The position numbers were made by a program, and so were the translations under genes. From Microlunatus soli (GTDB taxonomy: Bacteria > Actinomycetota > Actinomycetes > Propionibacteriales > Propionibacteriaceae), in NCBI RefSeq assembly GCF_900105385.1, contig NZ_LT629772.1, positions 124,001-188,000 of the forward strand: a DNA stretch of 64,000 bases. Direction: 5' to 3'. This document shows positions 42,691-51,238 of this stretch, one piece after another; within the stretch, counting starts at the first letter, position 1; each line of letters opens with the position of its first letter. The notes under the pieces were generated by a model that was not told where the DNA came from, made no database searches, and worked only from the letters and a program-made list of their open reading frames with translations.

Positions 42691-43511
42691 TGGCCCGCCG
42701 GATCGGCCGGATCATCTTTCAGACGGTGGTCAGCGTGCTGTTCATCGGGCTGGCGATCTTTCCGTTGTTGTGGATGGTGATCGCCGGCTTCAAGTCGCGG
42801 CGTGAGGTGGTGCAGACCCCGTTCCAGTTCTTCCCCGAGGTGTGGCGGGTGCAGAACTACACCCAGATCCTCGCCGACCCCGCCTTCCTCCGCACGCTTG
42901 CGGTCACCGGTCTCGGGGCGGTGTTGTTCACGCTGCTCTCGCTGACGGTCAATTCGATGGCGGCCTACGTCTTCGCCCGGCTGGAGTTCGCCGGCAAGAA
43001 GGTGATCTGGCCGATCATGCTGGGCACCATGTTCATCCCCGGGATGACGATCCTGCTGACCTCGTTCATCGTGGTGACCAAGCTGCACATGCTGGACACC
43101 CTGGCAGTGCTGGTACTCCCCGGGGCCGCCGCCGGTGCCCACATCTTCTTCATCCGGCAGTTCTACCTGAACATCCCCGCCAGCCTGGAAGAGGCGGCGA
43201 TGCTGGACGGCTGCGGTCGCTGGACGATCTATCTGCGGCTCTTCCTGCCGTTGTCCAAGGCACCGATGGTGGTGGTCGGCATCACCTCGTTCCTCGCCTT
43301 CTGGAACTCCTACGTCTGGCCGATCATGACGATCACCAGCCCGGACCTGTTCCAGGTGCAGCAGTATCTGGCCGCCTTCCGGTCCGAACGCTCGGCCGAA
43401 CTGGGCAAGCTGATGGCAGGCTCGGCGCTGGCCGCGACACCGGTGGTGGTGCTCTTCTTGATCTTCCAGCGGCAGATCATCGGCAACATCAAGATGGCCG
43501 GACTGAAGTAG
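42690..43511 (+). CDS. Carbohydrate ABC permease, MalG/UgpE type
   Basis: A 273-residue permease with six helices. The EAA loop is LEEAAMLDGCGRWTIYLRLFLPLSKAPMVVV. ATG 42690 overlaps the previous stop by one base (TGATG), so it pairs with the preceding MalF-type subunit. Confidence 0.92.
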   Translation: MARRIGRIIFQTVVSVLFIGLAIFPLLWMVIAGFKSRREVVQTPFQFFPEVWRVQNYTQILADPAFLRTLAVTGLGAVLFTLLSLTVNSMAAYVFARLEFAGKKVIWPIMLGTMFIPGMTILLTSFIVVTKLHMLDTLAVLVLPGAAAGAHIFFIRQFYLNIPASLEEAAMLDGCGRWTIYLRLFLPLSKAPMVVVGITSFLAFWNSYVWPIMTITSPDLFQVQQYLAAFRSERSAELGKLMAGSALAATPVVVLFLIFQRQIIGNIKMAGLK

Positions 43512-43561
43512 CCTGGCAGTTCGATTCATCCTGCTTCCGAGCCAGAGCCGTCAGGAGTCGC

Positions 43562-44455
43562 GTGTTGGTCGATATCCCCGAGGAGGTCCGGAACAAGGTC
43601 ATCGCCGACGGGGACGTCGGATGGCTCGACGAGCTGCCCTCGATCGTGGAATCGTTGGCGCATGATTGGTCGCTGACGATCGGTGCCACGCTGCGCGGCG
43701 GCCATGCTGCGCTGGTGGTCGGGGCGACACTCCCCGACGCGACGGTGGGCGTCCTCAAGATCGGCGCCCCGGGGACTCGGCGCGATCTCTCCTTCGAGGC
43801 CGCCGCGCTGCGCATCGCCGACGGTGACGGGTGCGCGCGCCTGCTCCGCGACGACCTCGACCGCGGCGCGCTCCTGCTCGAACGGCTCGGGGTTGCCTTG
43901 TACGACGCCGTGCCTGAGCCCGCGACGCGGCACGACGTGCTGTGCGATGTCGCAACCCGACTTTGGCTTCCGATCAGCCCCGATGTCGACCTGCCGACCG
44001 GTGCCGACAGGGCCCGCGAGTATGCCGACCTGTTGCCCCGGCTGTGGGAGGAGACCGGGCAGCCGTGTTCGCGAGCGACCGTCGAGGACGCCCTTGCCTG
44101 CATCGTGCGCCGCCGCCGCGCTCACGATGACCGGCACTCGGTGCTCGTGCACGGCGACGTCCACGATCTCAACGTGCTGCGAGCCGCAGACGGAACCTTC
44201 AAGCTCATCGATCCGGATGGACTGCGCGCGGAGCCGGCCTACGACCTCGGCACGATCATCCGATGCAATCCGGACAGCGCCGACGGCCTCGCCGACAGGA
44301 CCAGGCGGCTGGCCGTCCGCACCGGCGTGGACGCCGCGGCGATCTGGGAGTGGGGAACGATCCATCGCGTCGTCAGTGGCCTGTACAGCAGGCAGATCGG
44401 GTTCCAGCCGTTCGGCGATCTGCTGCTCGCCGAGGCGGATCGACTGACCGGATAG
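43562..44455 (+). CDS. Aminoglycoside/hydroxyurea kinase family protein (APH(6)-like)
   Basis: A 297-residue kinase of the streptomycin 6-phosphotransferase family (PF04655). The catalytic loop HGDVHDLNVL and metal site FKLIDPDGLRAEPAYDLGTIIR are intact, with GAPGTRRDLSFEAAALRIADGDGCARLLRDD and LLLERLG in the N-lobe. GTG 43562 has CAGGAG 5-9 bases upstream. It may confer aminoglycoside resistance, but the position behind a sugar ABC transporter suggests an amino-sugar or cyclitol kinase (inference). Distance to the permease is 50 bases. Confidence 0.83.
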   Translation: MLVDIPEEVRNKVIADGDVGWLDELPSIVESLAHDWSLTIGATLRGGHAALVVGATLPDATVGVLKIGAPGTRRDLSFEAAALRIADGDGCARLLRDDLDRGALLLERLGVALYDAVPEPATRHDVLCDVATRLWLPISPDVDLPTGADRAREYADLLPRLWEETGQPCSRATVEDALACIVRRRRAHDDRHSVLVHGDVHDLNVLRAADGTFKLIDPDGLRAEPAYDLGTIIRCNPDSADGLADRTRRLAVRTGVDAAAIWEWGTIHRVVSGLYSRQIGFQPFGDLLLAEADRLTG

Positions 44456-44548
44456 CCGTCAGGAGGACGTGCCCTCAGATCGTCTGATCGTCCATTGCCG
44501 AGCGTGTTCAGCACCGATCTCCGCCGGACAGCCGGTAGGTGTAGTGCT

Positions 44549-45445
44549 GTGCAGTCAACCAAGCCGACCGTCGGCGTCATCGGACTCGGCGCGATGGGCC
44601 GCCCCGCCGCGGCGGCGTTGGCCCGACGTTTCCCGGTGGCCGGCTACGACCCGGTCCGGACGGCGCTGGACGCCGCGGTCCAGGACGGGGTGGTCGGCTA
44701 CGACTCCCCCGCTGCGACCGCCGCAGCGGCCGACCTGATCGTGCTGTCACTGCCGACCCCGGCGGTGGTCCGATCGGTGGTCGACGATCTCGGCCGGTCC
44801 GCGGACGGCAAGATCATCGCCGACCTGTCCACCATCGATCCCGGCACGGCCCGCGAGGTCGCCGCCGCGCTCGAGCCGTCCGGGACCCGCTACCTGGACG
44901 CGCCGGTGCTCGGCCGGCCGGCCTCCTGTGGCAACTGGACCTTGCCTTGCGGCGGTGACGAGACGGCGGTCGAGGCGTTTGCCGAGGTCGCGATCGGCAC
45001 CATCGCCGCGGCGGTCGAACGGGTCGGCACGGTGGGCTCCGGAGCGACCCTGAAGGTCTGCAACAACCTGATGTTCGCCAGCATCAACACCATCACCGCC
45101 GAGGTCGTCGACCTGGCCGAACGTGCCGGCGTCGACCCGGCGGTCTTCGCTCGGGTGGTCGGCGGCTCCGGAGCAGCGACCGTCTCCGGTTTGTTCAACG
45201 ACATCGCCCCTCGGATGGCCGAGCACCGCTATGCCGATCCGACATTCGCGATCAGGCTGCTGGCCAAGGATGTCGGGCTGGGCGCCGAACTGGCCGCTTC
45301 GCTGCAGCGCGACCTCCCGGTGACCCGGATCGTCAAGGACATCACCGACTGTGCTGTCCGCCAGGGGCTGGGCGATCTCGACACCGCGGCCGTGGTGGAG
45401 ACCTATCGCGACCAGCCGACACTGCGACAGAACGGACCGGACTGA
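44549..45445 (+). CDS. Beta-hydroxyacid dehydrogenase (3-hydroxyisobutyrate dehydrogenase family)
   Basis: A 298-residue NAD(P)-dependent dehydrogenase. Rossmann motif GVIGLGAMGRPAA, substrate loop DAPVLGRPASCGNWTLPCGGD in place of the usual DAPVSGG, and the catalytic Lys in GATLKVCNNLMFASINTITAEVVDLAERAG. Such enzymes oxidise 3-hydroxyisobutyrate, tartronate semialdehyde-type or related 3-hydroxy acids. The modified substrate loop suggests a different acid. GTG 44549 is chosen. Its stop overlaps the MFS gene, which in turn overlaps the LarA-like gene. Confidence 0.85.
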   Translation: MQSTKPTVGVIGLGAMGRPAAAALARRFPVAGYDPVRTALDAAVQDGVVGYDSPAATAAAADLIVLSLPTPAVVRSVVDDLGRSADGKIIADLSTIDPGTAREVAAALEPSGTRYLDAPVLGRPASCGNWTLPCGGDETAVEAFAEVAIGTIAAAVERVGTVGSGATLKVCNNLMFASINTITAEVVDLAERAGVDPAVFARVVGGSGAATVSGLFNDIAPRMAEHRYADPTFAIRLLAKDVGLGAELAASLQRDLPVTRIVKDITDCAVRQGLGDLDTAAVVETYRDQPTLRQNGPD

Positions 45446-46851
45446 TGCCGACCGAGTCACTGACCGTCCGCAGCCCGCGGGACATCATCGATTACGTCAA
45501 CGATCACCCGACCGGCACCGGCCGGACCAGGATCCTGGCCCTGATCGCCCTGGGCGGCATCTTCGTCGACGCCTACGACTTCACCAGCCTCGGGATCGGG
45601 ATGGGCAGCCTGACCAAGCAATGGGATCTCGGCGCCGGCCAGGTCGGACTGCTGACCTCGGTGATGGCGCTCGGCGCGCTGGTCGGCGCACTGGCCGGCG
45701 GGCCGTTGGTCGACCGGATCGGCCGCTACAAGATGTTCGTGCTGGACCTGATCCTGTTCGTGGTCGCCGCGGTCGCCGCCGGACTGGCACCCAATTACGG
45801 CTTCCTGGTCGTCTGTCGCTTCTTCCTCGGCGTCGGTGTCGGCATCGACATGCCGGCCTCGTTCAGCTTCATCGCCGAGTTCACCGATCGACGCCGCAAG
45901 GGCGGCTACGTCAACTTCTGGCAGGCGATGTGGTACGTCGCCGTGGTCGGTGCGGCGATCATCGCGCTGCCGTTGTTGCTGCTCGCGGGCAGTGAGAACC
46001 TGTGGCGCTGGATGGTCGGGCTGGGTGCCGTACCGGCTCTGATCGTGCTGCTGCTCCGCCTGAGGTTCACCGAGGAGAGTCCGATGTGGGCCGCTCAGAA
46101 CCTCGGGCTGCAGGAGGCTGCGTCGATCCTGCGCAGCAGCTACAAGATCAACGTCGTGGTCGCCCCGGATGCCGCCGCCGAACGAGCGCCGACCGAGTCA
46201 CCGCTGCAACGACTCCGCGAGCTCTTCACACCCCGCTTCCGGATCCGGACCGCGCTGGCGTCGATCATCTCCGGCACTCAGGCCGCGCAATACTTCGCGG
46301 TCGGCTTCTACATCCCCACCATCGCCGCCGTGCTGTTCGGTGACGATCTTGTCGCCACCATCCTGGCCACCCTGGTGATCAACACCTTCGGCATCATCGG
46401 CGGCGTCCTGCAGTCCCTGGTCACCGCCCGGCTGGGGATGCGGCTGCTGGCCGGCATCGGCTACACCTTGATCATCATCTGCACGCTCGGCCTGGCGATC
46501 GGCAGTGACTCGATCAGTGTCTGGATCTCCACCGGCCTGGTCGCCCTCTTCGTCTTCGGGCAGTCCTTCGGACCGGGGCCGCAGGGTAAGACGATGGCCG
46601 CGCTCTCCTACCCGACCCGGCTCCGTGGCACCGGGACCGGCTGGGCCGAGAGCATGTCCCGGGTCGGCAGCATCATCGGCTTCTACGTCTTCCCGTTGCT
46701 GCTGGCCTCCCTCGGCCTGGCCGGCACCATGGGCTGGCTGACCGTGATCCCCGCGGTCGGCCTGGTCGCGGTGTTGTTGATCAAGTGGAATCCGATCGGC
46801 GCCGACGTCGAGGACGAACCCGCAGTCCAGCAGAGCGAAAGGCGATCATGA
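45445..46851 (+). CDS. MFS organic-acid/sugar transporter
   Basis: A 468-residue transporter with 12 helices. The family signature GGPLVDRIGRYKMFVLDLILFV lies between helices 2 and 3, RFFLGVGVGIDMPASFSFIAEFTDRRRKG between 4 and 5, and a second-half loop AALSYPTRLRGTGTGWAESMSRVG. It belongs to the sugar-porter/aromatic-acid group. A hydrophilic stretch between helices 6 and 7 is longer than usual. ATG 45445 overlaps the dehydrogenase stop (TGATG). Confidence 0.88.
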   Translation: MPTESLTVRSPRDIIDYVNDHPTGTGRTRILALIALGGIFVDAYDFTSLGIGMGSLTKQWDLGAGQVGLLTSVMALGALVGALAGGPLVDRIGRYKMFVLDLILFVVAAVAAGLAPNYGFLVVCRFFLGVGVGIDMPASFSFIAEFTDRRRKGGYVNFWQAMWYVAVVGAAIIALPLLLLAGSENLWRWMVGLGAVPALIVLLLRLRFTEESPMWAAQNLGLQEAASILRSSYKINVVVAPDAAAERAPTESPLQRLRELFTPRFRIRTALASIISGTQAAQYFAVGFYIPTIAAVLFGDDLVATILATLVINTFGIIGGVLQSLVTARLGMRLLAGIGYTLIIICTLGLAIGSDSISVWISTGLVALFVFGQSFGPGPQGKTMAALSYPTRLRGTGTGWAESMSRVGSIIGFYVFPLLLASLGLAGTMGWLTVIPAVGLVAVLLIKWNPIGADVEDEPAVQQSERRS

Positions 46852-48266
46852 CGACGGTACGACTCGAGTACGGCGACGGTCATCTCGATGCCGAGCTGCC
46901 CGACGACGCGATCGAGATCCGGGCCGGACAGTCGGGTGCCGAACCCGATCCGTTGCCCGATCCGGTGGCCGCGACCCGGGAAGCCGTGCAGAACCCGGTC
47001 GGGATGCCTCGGCTTGACCAACTCGTCGGTCCACGGAGCAAGATCACCATCGCCTTCCCCGACCGGGTCAAGGGTGGGGTGCACGACAGCGCGCATCGCC
47101 GGGTCGCCGTACCGTTGCTGCTGGACGAGCTCGAACGCGCCGGCGTCAGCTCCCGGGACGTGACCCTGGTCTGCGCGATCGGCCTGCACCGCAAGAACAC
47201 CGAGGACGAGTTCGCCGCACTGCTCGGCGACGACACGCTGTCCCGACTCGACCCGTCCCAGATCGTCAACCACGACGCCGAGGACCCCGACCAGATGGTC
47301 GACATCGGCACCTCCCGGCACGGCGACCCGGTGCAGATGAACAGGCGGTTGCTGGACGCCGACCTGTCGATCATGCTCGGGCACACCAGCGGCAACCCGT
47401 ACGGTGGATACAGCGGCGGCTACAAGATGCCGGCCACCGGGCTGACCAGCTGGCGCTCGATCCGCTCGCACCATTCACCGGGGACGATGCAGCGTCCCGA
47501 CTTCGTCCCCGCCTCGACCGACAGCCACTTCCGCCATCAGCTGCAGGCGATCGGCCGCGCGATGGAGGCGGCGATGCCACGGCCGTTCTTCACCGTCGAC
47601 GCCGTCCTGGACGCCGCGTCCCGGCAGCTGAAGGTCGCAGCCGGCGCGATCGCCGAGGTCGAACAGGCCACCTGGCCCACTGCGGGTCGACGCACCGAGC
47701 TGGTGCTGGACGGCCCTCCCGCTGACGTGCTGGTGGTCGGGATGCCGCGGAACTTCCACTACGGCAACGGGATGGGGTCCAATCCGATCCTGATGATGCA
47801 GGCCGCCGGCTCGTCGATCTCGCGAGCCAAGAACGCGCTCCGTGCCGATCCGGTGATCATCGTCGCGTCGGTCTGCGACGGCTGGTTCAACGACGACGAG
47901 TTCCCCGCCACCGTCGCGGTCTACGACGCGCTGCAGACCGTCGACACGGCCGCCGACCTGACCCGCTTCGAGGACGAGTTCAGCACCCGGACCGACTGGG
48001 TCGAGGCCTACCGCCACGGTGGTGCCTACCATCCGTTCCATGCCTTCTCGATGGCCTACATGGGCGGGCTGGCCAAGATCAACAGCCGATCGGTGATCAT
48101 CGCCGGTGCGCAGCGCCCCGACCTCGCCCACGGGATGGGCGCGGCGACCGCGGCGACGGTCGAGGAGGCACTGGCCGACGCCGGCGCGCTGCTCCGCACC
48201 GACCCGCGGGTGCTCGTGGTTCCCGAGCTGTCCAAACCCGCCTACCACCTGAGCATCGGCCGCTGA
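46848..48266 (+). CDS. LarA/DUF2088 family racemase-like protein
   Basis: A 472-residue protein of the nickel-pincer racemase family. His114 (AIGLHRKN) matches His108 of lactate racemase LarA, and Lys193 (GGYKMP) matches the cofactor-attaching Lys184. At the place of the second catalytic His174 the sequence has Asn183 (GNPYGGYSGG). So it probably acts on another 2-hydroxy or sugar acid, or by a changed mechanism. ATG 46848 overlaps the transporter stop (ATGA). The cofactor genes larB, larC and larE are not in the window. Confidence 0.82.
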   Translation: MTTVRLEYGDGHLDAELPDDAIEIRAGQSGAEPDPLPDPVAATREAVQNPVGMPRLDQLVGPRSKITIAFPDRVKGGVHDSAHRRVAVPLLLDELERAGVSSRDVTLVCAIGLHRKNTEDEFAALLGDDTLSRLDPSQIVNHDAEDPDQMVDIGTSRHGDPVQMNRRLLDADLSIMLGHTSGNPYGGYSGGYKMPATGLTSWRSIRSHHSPGTMQRPDFVPASTDSHFRHQLQAIGRAMEAAMPRPFFTVDAVLDAASRQLKVAAGAIAEVEQATWPTAGRRTELVLDGPPADVLVVGMPRNFHYGNGMGSNPILMMQAAGSSISRAKNALRADPVIIVASVCDGWFNDDEFPATVAVYDALQTVDTAADLTRFEDEFSTRTDWVEAYRHGGAYHPFHAFSMAYMGGLAKINSRSVIIAGAQRPDLAHGMGAATAATVEEALADAGALLRTDPRVLVVPELSKPAYHLSIGR

Positions 48267-48289
48267 CCCGGCTACCGACGATCGGTGGC

Positions 48290-49279
48290 TCAGGAGACCG
48301 GACGCCCCCGGAAGGCGTGCCGATAGGCCGTCGGCGAGGTGTCGATGTGTTTGGCGAAATGTTGTCGCATCGCCAGCGCGGTGCCGAAGCCGCAATGCGT
48401 GGCGATCGTCTCGATCGGCAGATCGGTGGTCTCCAGCAACTCCTGGGCATGGTGTACCCGTTGCCGCAACAGCCACTGCAGCGGCGTACTGCCGGTCTGT
48501 TCCTTGAAACGTCGGTTGACCGTACGCGGACTGGTACCGGCGTGATCGGCGATCTGGGCCAGGGTCACCGGCTTGTCCAACCGCTCACGCAGCCAACGCA
48601 TCGTCGGTTCCAGCACCCCGTGGTCCGATCCCGGCTCGGGGTGGGCGATGTACGGCGCCTGCCCACCCTCCCGCTGCGGCGGCACCACCATGTGCCGGGC
48701 GACGTCGGCGGCGACCGCGGATCCGAAATCGTGATGGATCATCCGCAGACAGAGGTCGATGCCGCTGGCCGCGCCGGCGGAGGTCAGCACGTCGCCGTGA
48801 TCGATGAACAGCACGTTCGCGTCGACCGTCACCCGGGGAAAGCGTTGCGCGAGCTGTTCGGCCCGTGACCAGTGGGTCGCGGTCCGGCGACCGTCCAGCA
48901 GCCCCGAGGCGGCCAGCACCCGCGCACCGCCGGAGCAGATCGAGGCGATCCTGATCTGCCGCCGGTGCGCCTCCCGCAACAGCTCGAGCACCGCGGCCGG
49001 CGGATCACCGCGGCGATCGGTGCCGAGCACGACGATGGTGTCGGCGTCGATCGCTGCGGCGAGCGGATACGGCGGCGTGTAGCGATACATCTCGACACCG
49101 CCGACCCCGGTGACGGCGAGATCCTCCCCGTCGGCGCAGACCCGGACGTCGTACAGCCGCGGACCGAACAGCTCCCCCGGTTCCTTCGCCGCGCCGTGCG
49201 CGGTGGAGAAGACCTGCAGCGGCATCGCCAGATCAAAACTGTGGACACCGTCAAAGGTGAGGACCGCAACCCGATGCAT
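48290..49279 (-). CDS. GlxA-type AraC regulator with DJ-1/PfpI domain
   Basis: A 329-residue regulator. The N-terminal DJ-1/PfpI-like domain (about 1-185, with SICSGGARVLAASGLLDGRRTATHW) is a ligand sensor. The C-terminal AraC helix-turn-helix pair follows (about 225-322, ending IETIATHCGFGTALAMRQHFAKHIDTSPTAYRHAF). It converges with the LarA-like gene 23 bases away and may control that operon (inference). ATG 49279 is directly followed upstream by a palindrome. Confidence 0.9.
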   Translation of the reverse strand: MHRVAVLTFDGVHSFDLAMPLQVFSTAHGAAKEPGELFGPRLYDVRVCADGEDLAVTGVGGVEMYRYTPPYPLAAAIDADTIVVLGTDRRGDPPAAVLELLREAHRRQIRIASICSGGARVLAASGLLDGRRTATHWSRAEQLAQRFPRVTVDANVLFIDHGDVLTSAGAASGIDLCLRMIHHDFGSAVAADVARHMVVPPQREGGQAPYIAHPEPGSDHGVLEPTMRWLRERLDKPVTLAQIADHAGTSPRTVNRRFKEQTGSTPLQWLLRQRVHHAQELLETTDLPIETIATHCGFGTALAMRQHFAKHIDTSPTAYRHAFRGRPVS

Positions 49280-49281
49280 GA

Positions 49282-49310
49282 CAATAATCTATCGCAGATA
49301 GTCATTATTG
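49282..49310 (-). promoter_or_regulatory. AT-rich palindrome at the glxA-type gene start
   Basis: CAATAATCTATC (49282-49293), spacer GCA, then GATAG-TC-ATTATTG (49297-49310) form an inverted repeat with a 2-base bulge. It begins 2 bases before the ATG and includes -10-like AT-rich sequence on the minus strand. Autoregulation and a nearly leaderless transcript are likely. Confidence 0.55.
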
Positions 49311-49350
49311 CCACTGTTCTGAGTGGCTGCCCGTCCCAACAATGTGATGC

Positions 49351-49683
49351 ATGGTCCTTGCCCTGCTCATCACCGTCGGTTCGGTCGCGCTCTTCATCGT
49401 TGCCGGATGGCTGGCCGACCGGCTGCTCGGGTCGGAGGTCGATCGGTGGGCGCGGACGGTCCGCGACGGATCGGTCCCCGCACGTCGGATCAGGCAACGC
49501 CGCAGGTGGTCCCGACAGGTGCGGCCGCGACTCGCCGGAGCACCCGCTGATCGGCGCGCCGCCCGGCCGACGACGCAGAGCCTACGGCCACGACCGGTCC
49601 CCGCGATGCCGATCGCGAACGATGCCCAGCCCGCGGCGAAGGCAACCGGCCGGGTTGCCGACCAGGTCAGCTGCCGAGGATGA
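49351..49683 (+). CDS. Hypothetical small membrane-anchored basic protein
   Basis: ATG 49351 opens a 110-residue frame: one N-terminal helix (LALLITVGSVALFIVAGWLADRLL) followed by a very Arg/Pro-rich tail. It is divergent from the GlxA-type gene and overlaps the end of the convergent hydrolase gene by 17 bases. The hydrophobic start is convincing; the Arg-rich tail could be an artefact of GC-rich DNA. No family recognised. Confidence 0.42.
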   Translation: MVLALLITVGSVALFIVAGWLADRLLGSEVDRWARTVRDGSVPARRIRQRRRWSRQVRPRLAGAPADRRAARPTTQSLRPRPVPAMPIANDAQPAAKATGRVADQVSCRG

Positions 49684-50320
49684 AGTCGATCACCGACCGG
49701 CAGACCAGATCACGAAGCTCGGCCGGCGTGATCGGCCCGGTCTTGGCCACCCGCATCGAATGATCGGCGCCCAGGACGGGGACCACGGTCACCGGATCAT
49801 CAGCGGCCAACTCGGCCCGGATCTCGTCCGGGCCACCGAACGTGTCCTTCTCCCCCTGCAGCACCAGACGCGGTACGCCGGCACCGAGCAGCTCCGGCGC
49901 CCGGCTCCGGTCCGGACGGCCCGGCGGATGCAGCGGAAACGCACAGCACACCACGCCGCTGACCCGTTCGAACTCCGGCGCCGTCCGGCAGGCAACCCGG
50001 GCGCCGGCGCTGCGTCCGCCGAAGTAGATCGGCGGCTGCGGACGATCGGCGAGCAACCTCGGGACGGCGGCGTTCCAGGCGATGTCCAACCGGGGCGGCG
50101 GGCTGGCGACCTTCTTGCCCGCCACCCGCCACGGCTGCTCGAAACGCGCGACGCTGATTCCGCGCGCCGGCAGCCGACTGGCCAGCACCGACAGGTCGAC
50201 TGCGTCGATGCCACCACCGGCACCGTGGCCCATGATCAACAGCGCCCGCTCGTCCTCGGCGGCCGCGACATGGAACCGGCCGGGTCCCTCCGGGGTGTCG
50301 GCCTCGATGATCGTCGTCAT
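49667..50320 (-). CDS. Alpha/beta hydrolase (dienelactone-hydrolase-like)
   Basis: A 217-residue hydrolase. Oxyanion turn LLIMGHGAGGGIDAVDL, nucleophile elbow FGGRSAGARVACR (Ser in GRSAG), acid in QGEKDTFGG and His in LGADHSMRV, so the triad is complete. Substrate unknown. ATG 50320 overlaps the stop of the SRAP gene by one base (TGATG), forming an operon with it. Confidence 0.85.
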   Translation of the reverse strand: MTTIIEADTPEGPGRFHVAAAEDERALLIMGHGAGGGIDAVDLSVLASRLPARGISVARFEQPWRVAGKKVASPPPRLDIAWNAAVPRLLADRPQPPIYFGGRSAGARVACRTAPEFERVSGVVCCAFPLHPPGRPDRSRAPELLGAGVPRLVLQGEKDTFGGPDEIRAELAADDPVTVVPVLGADHSMRVAKTGPITPAELRDLVCRSVIDFILGS

Positions 50321-51120
50321 CAGAACAGCGTGTCCTCCGTCGTTGCCTCCGCGGACGTTGTCTCCGCGGACTCGGCCAGCGGCTGCAGCAGCTCGGGGCC
50401 GTTGTTCTTGACGTTGCTGACCAGGGCCGAGACGGCGTAGGCCTCCAGCTGATCTGCGTCGGTCACGGTCAACAGCTGTCGTGCGGCCTCGGGATCGGTC
50501 AGCTTCGGGTCCAGCCAGCCGGCCCACCGGTCGGCCGGGACCACCATCGGCATCCGATCATGGATGTGGCCCAACGCATCGGTCGCGCTGGTGGTGATCA
50601 CGGTGCAGGTCCGCAGCCAGGCACTGTCGTCGTCGGGATCCTTAGCCGGGTCGCGCCAGTACTCGTACAGTCCGGCCATCACCAGCCGGTCGCCGTCGGA
50701 ACGATGGATGAAGAACGGTTGCTTGCGGGGCTTCGCGTTGCGTCGGGTGGATCCTTCGACAGGCTCAGGACTCTGCGGGTCGTACCACTCGTAGTAGCCG
50801 TCGGCCGGCAGCAGGCAGCGGCGGACCGAGCAGGCCCGCTTGAAGGCCGGTTTGGACGCGACCGTCTCGAAGCGCGCGTTGATCATCTTCGCGCCACCGC
50901 CGGGTCCCTTCGACCAGGACGGCACCAGACCCCAGACCAGCGGGGTCAGCCGCCGACGGATCGTGTCGGACTCCTTGTCGGTGCGTTCCAGGATCGCCGG
51001 CACCTCGACGGTCGGAGCGACGTTGTAGTCCGGCTCGGGAAGATCACCGAGGATGTCGTCGACGTCGAACTCCTCGGCCAACTCCTCCGGAGTCGCCGAG
51101 GACGCGTACCTGCCACACAT
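50320..51120 (-). CDS. SRAP-domain protein (YedK/HMCES family)
   Basis: A 266-residue protein that crosslinks to abasic sites in single-stranded DNA through its N-terminal Cys. MCGRY start (Cys2 exposed after Met removal), NVAPT, the catalytic Glu in GYYEWY and His in GHIHDRMP are all present. The start must be ATG 51120 to expose Cys2, although the frame is open further. The loop after GYYEWYDPQ contains SPEPVEGST, which is an in-frame copy of the dispersed repeat. A conserved neighbour of aroA in mycobacteria. Confidence 0.92.
   Translation of the reverse strand: MCGRYASSATPEELAEEFDVDDILGDLPEPDYNVAPTVEVPAILERTDKESDTIRRRLTPLVWGLVPSWSKGPGGGAKMINARFETVASKPAFKRACSVRRCLLPADGYYEWYDPQSPEPVEGSTRRNAKPRKQPFFIHRSDGDRLVMAGLYEYWRDPAKDPDDDSAWLRTCTVITTSATDALGHIHDRMPMVVPADRWAGWLDPKLTDPEAARQLLTVTDADQLEAYAVSALVSNVKNNGPELLQPLAESAETTSAEATTEDTLF
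50752..50773 (+). repeat. Dispersed repeat copy inside the SRAP gene
   Basis: TCCTTCGACAGGCTCAGGACTC lies within coding sequence and is read in frame on the minus strand as SPEPVEG. It falls between the Glu motif and the KQPFFIH strand, a surface loop, so the insertion is tolerated. Confidence 0.8.
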
Positions 51121-51238
51121 GGGGTTCACGGTAGTCGACGGCACCGACGGTCCGCCCGGCCGGCAAATTTGTGCCCGACACTCAAACAGCGGCCGACAGA
51201 CCCGATTGAGTGCTTCGGTGTTGTGTTAGGAATGGGGC

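Noticed and set aside
43562-44455. Calling the APH(6)-like kinase a streptomycin-resistance gene
   Set aside because: Catalytic motifs fit the family, but the position behind a sugar ABC operon makes a metabolic kinase equally likely; resistance cannot be read from the sequence.
46848-48266. Calling the LarA-like protein a lactate racemase
   Set aside because: The second catalytic His is Asn, and no larB, larC or larE gene is in the window.
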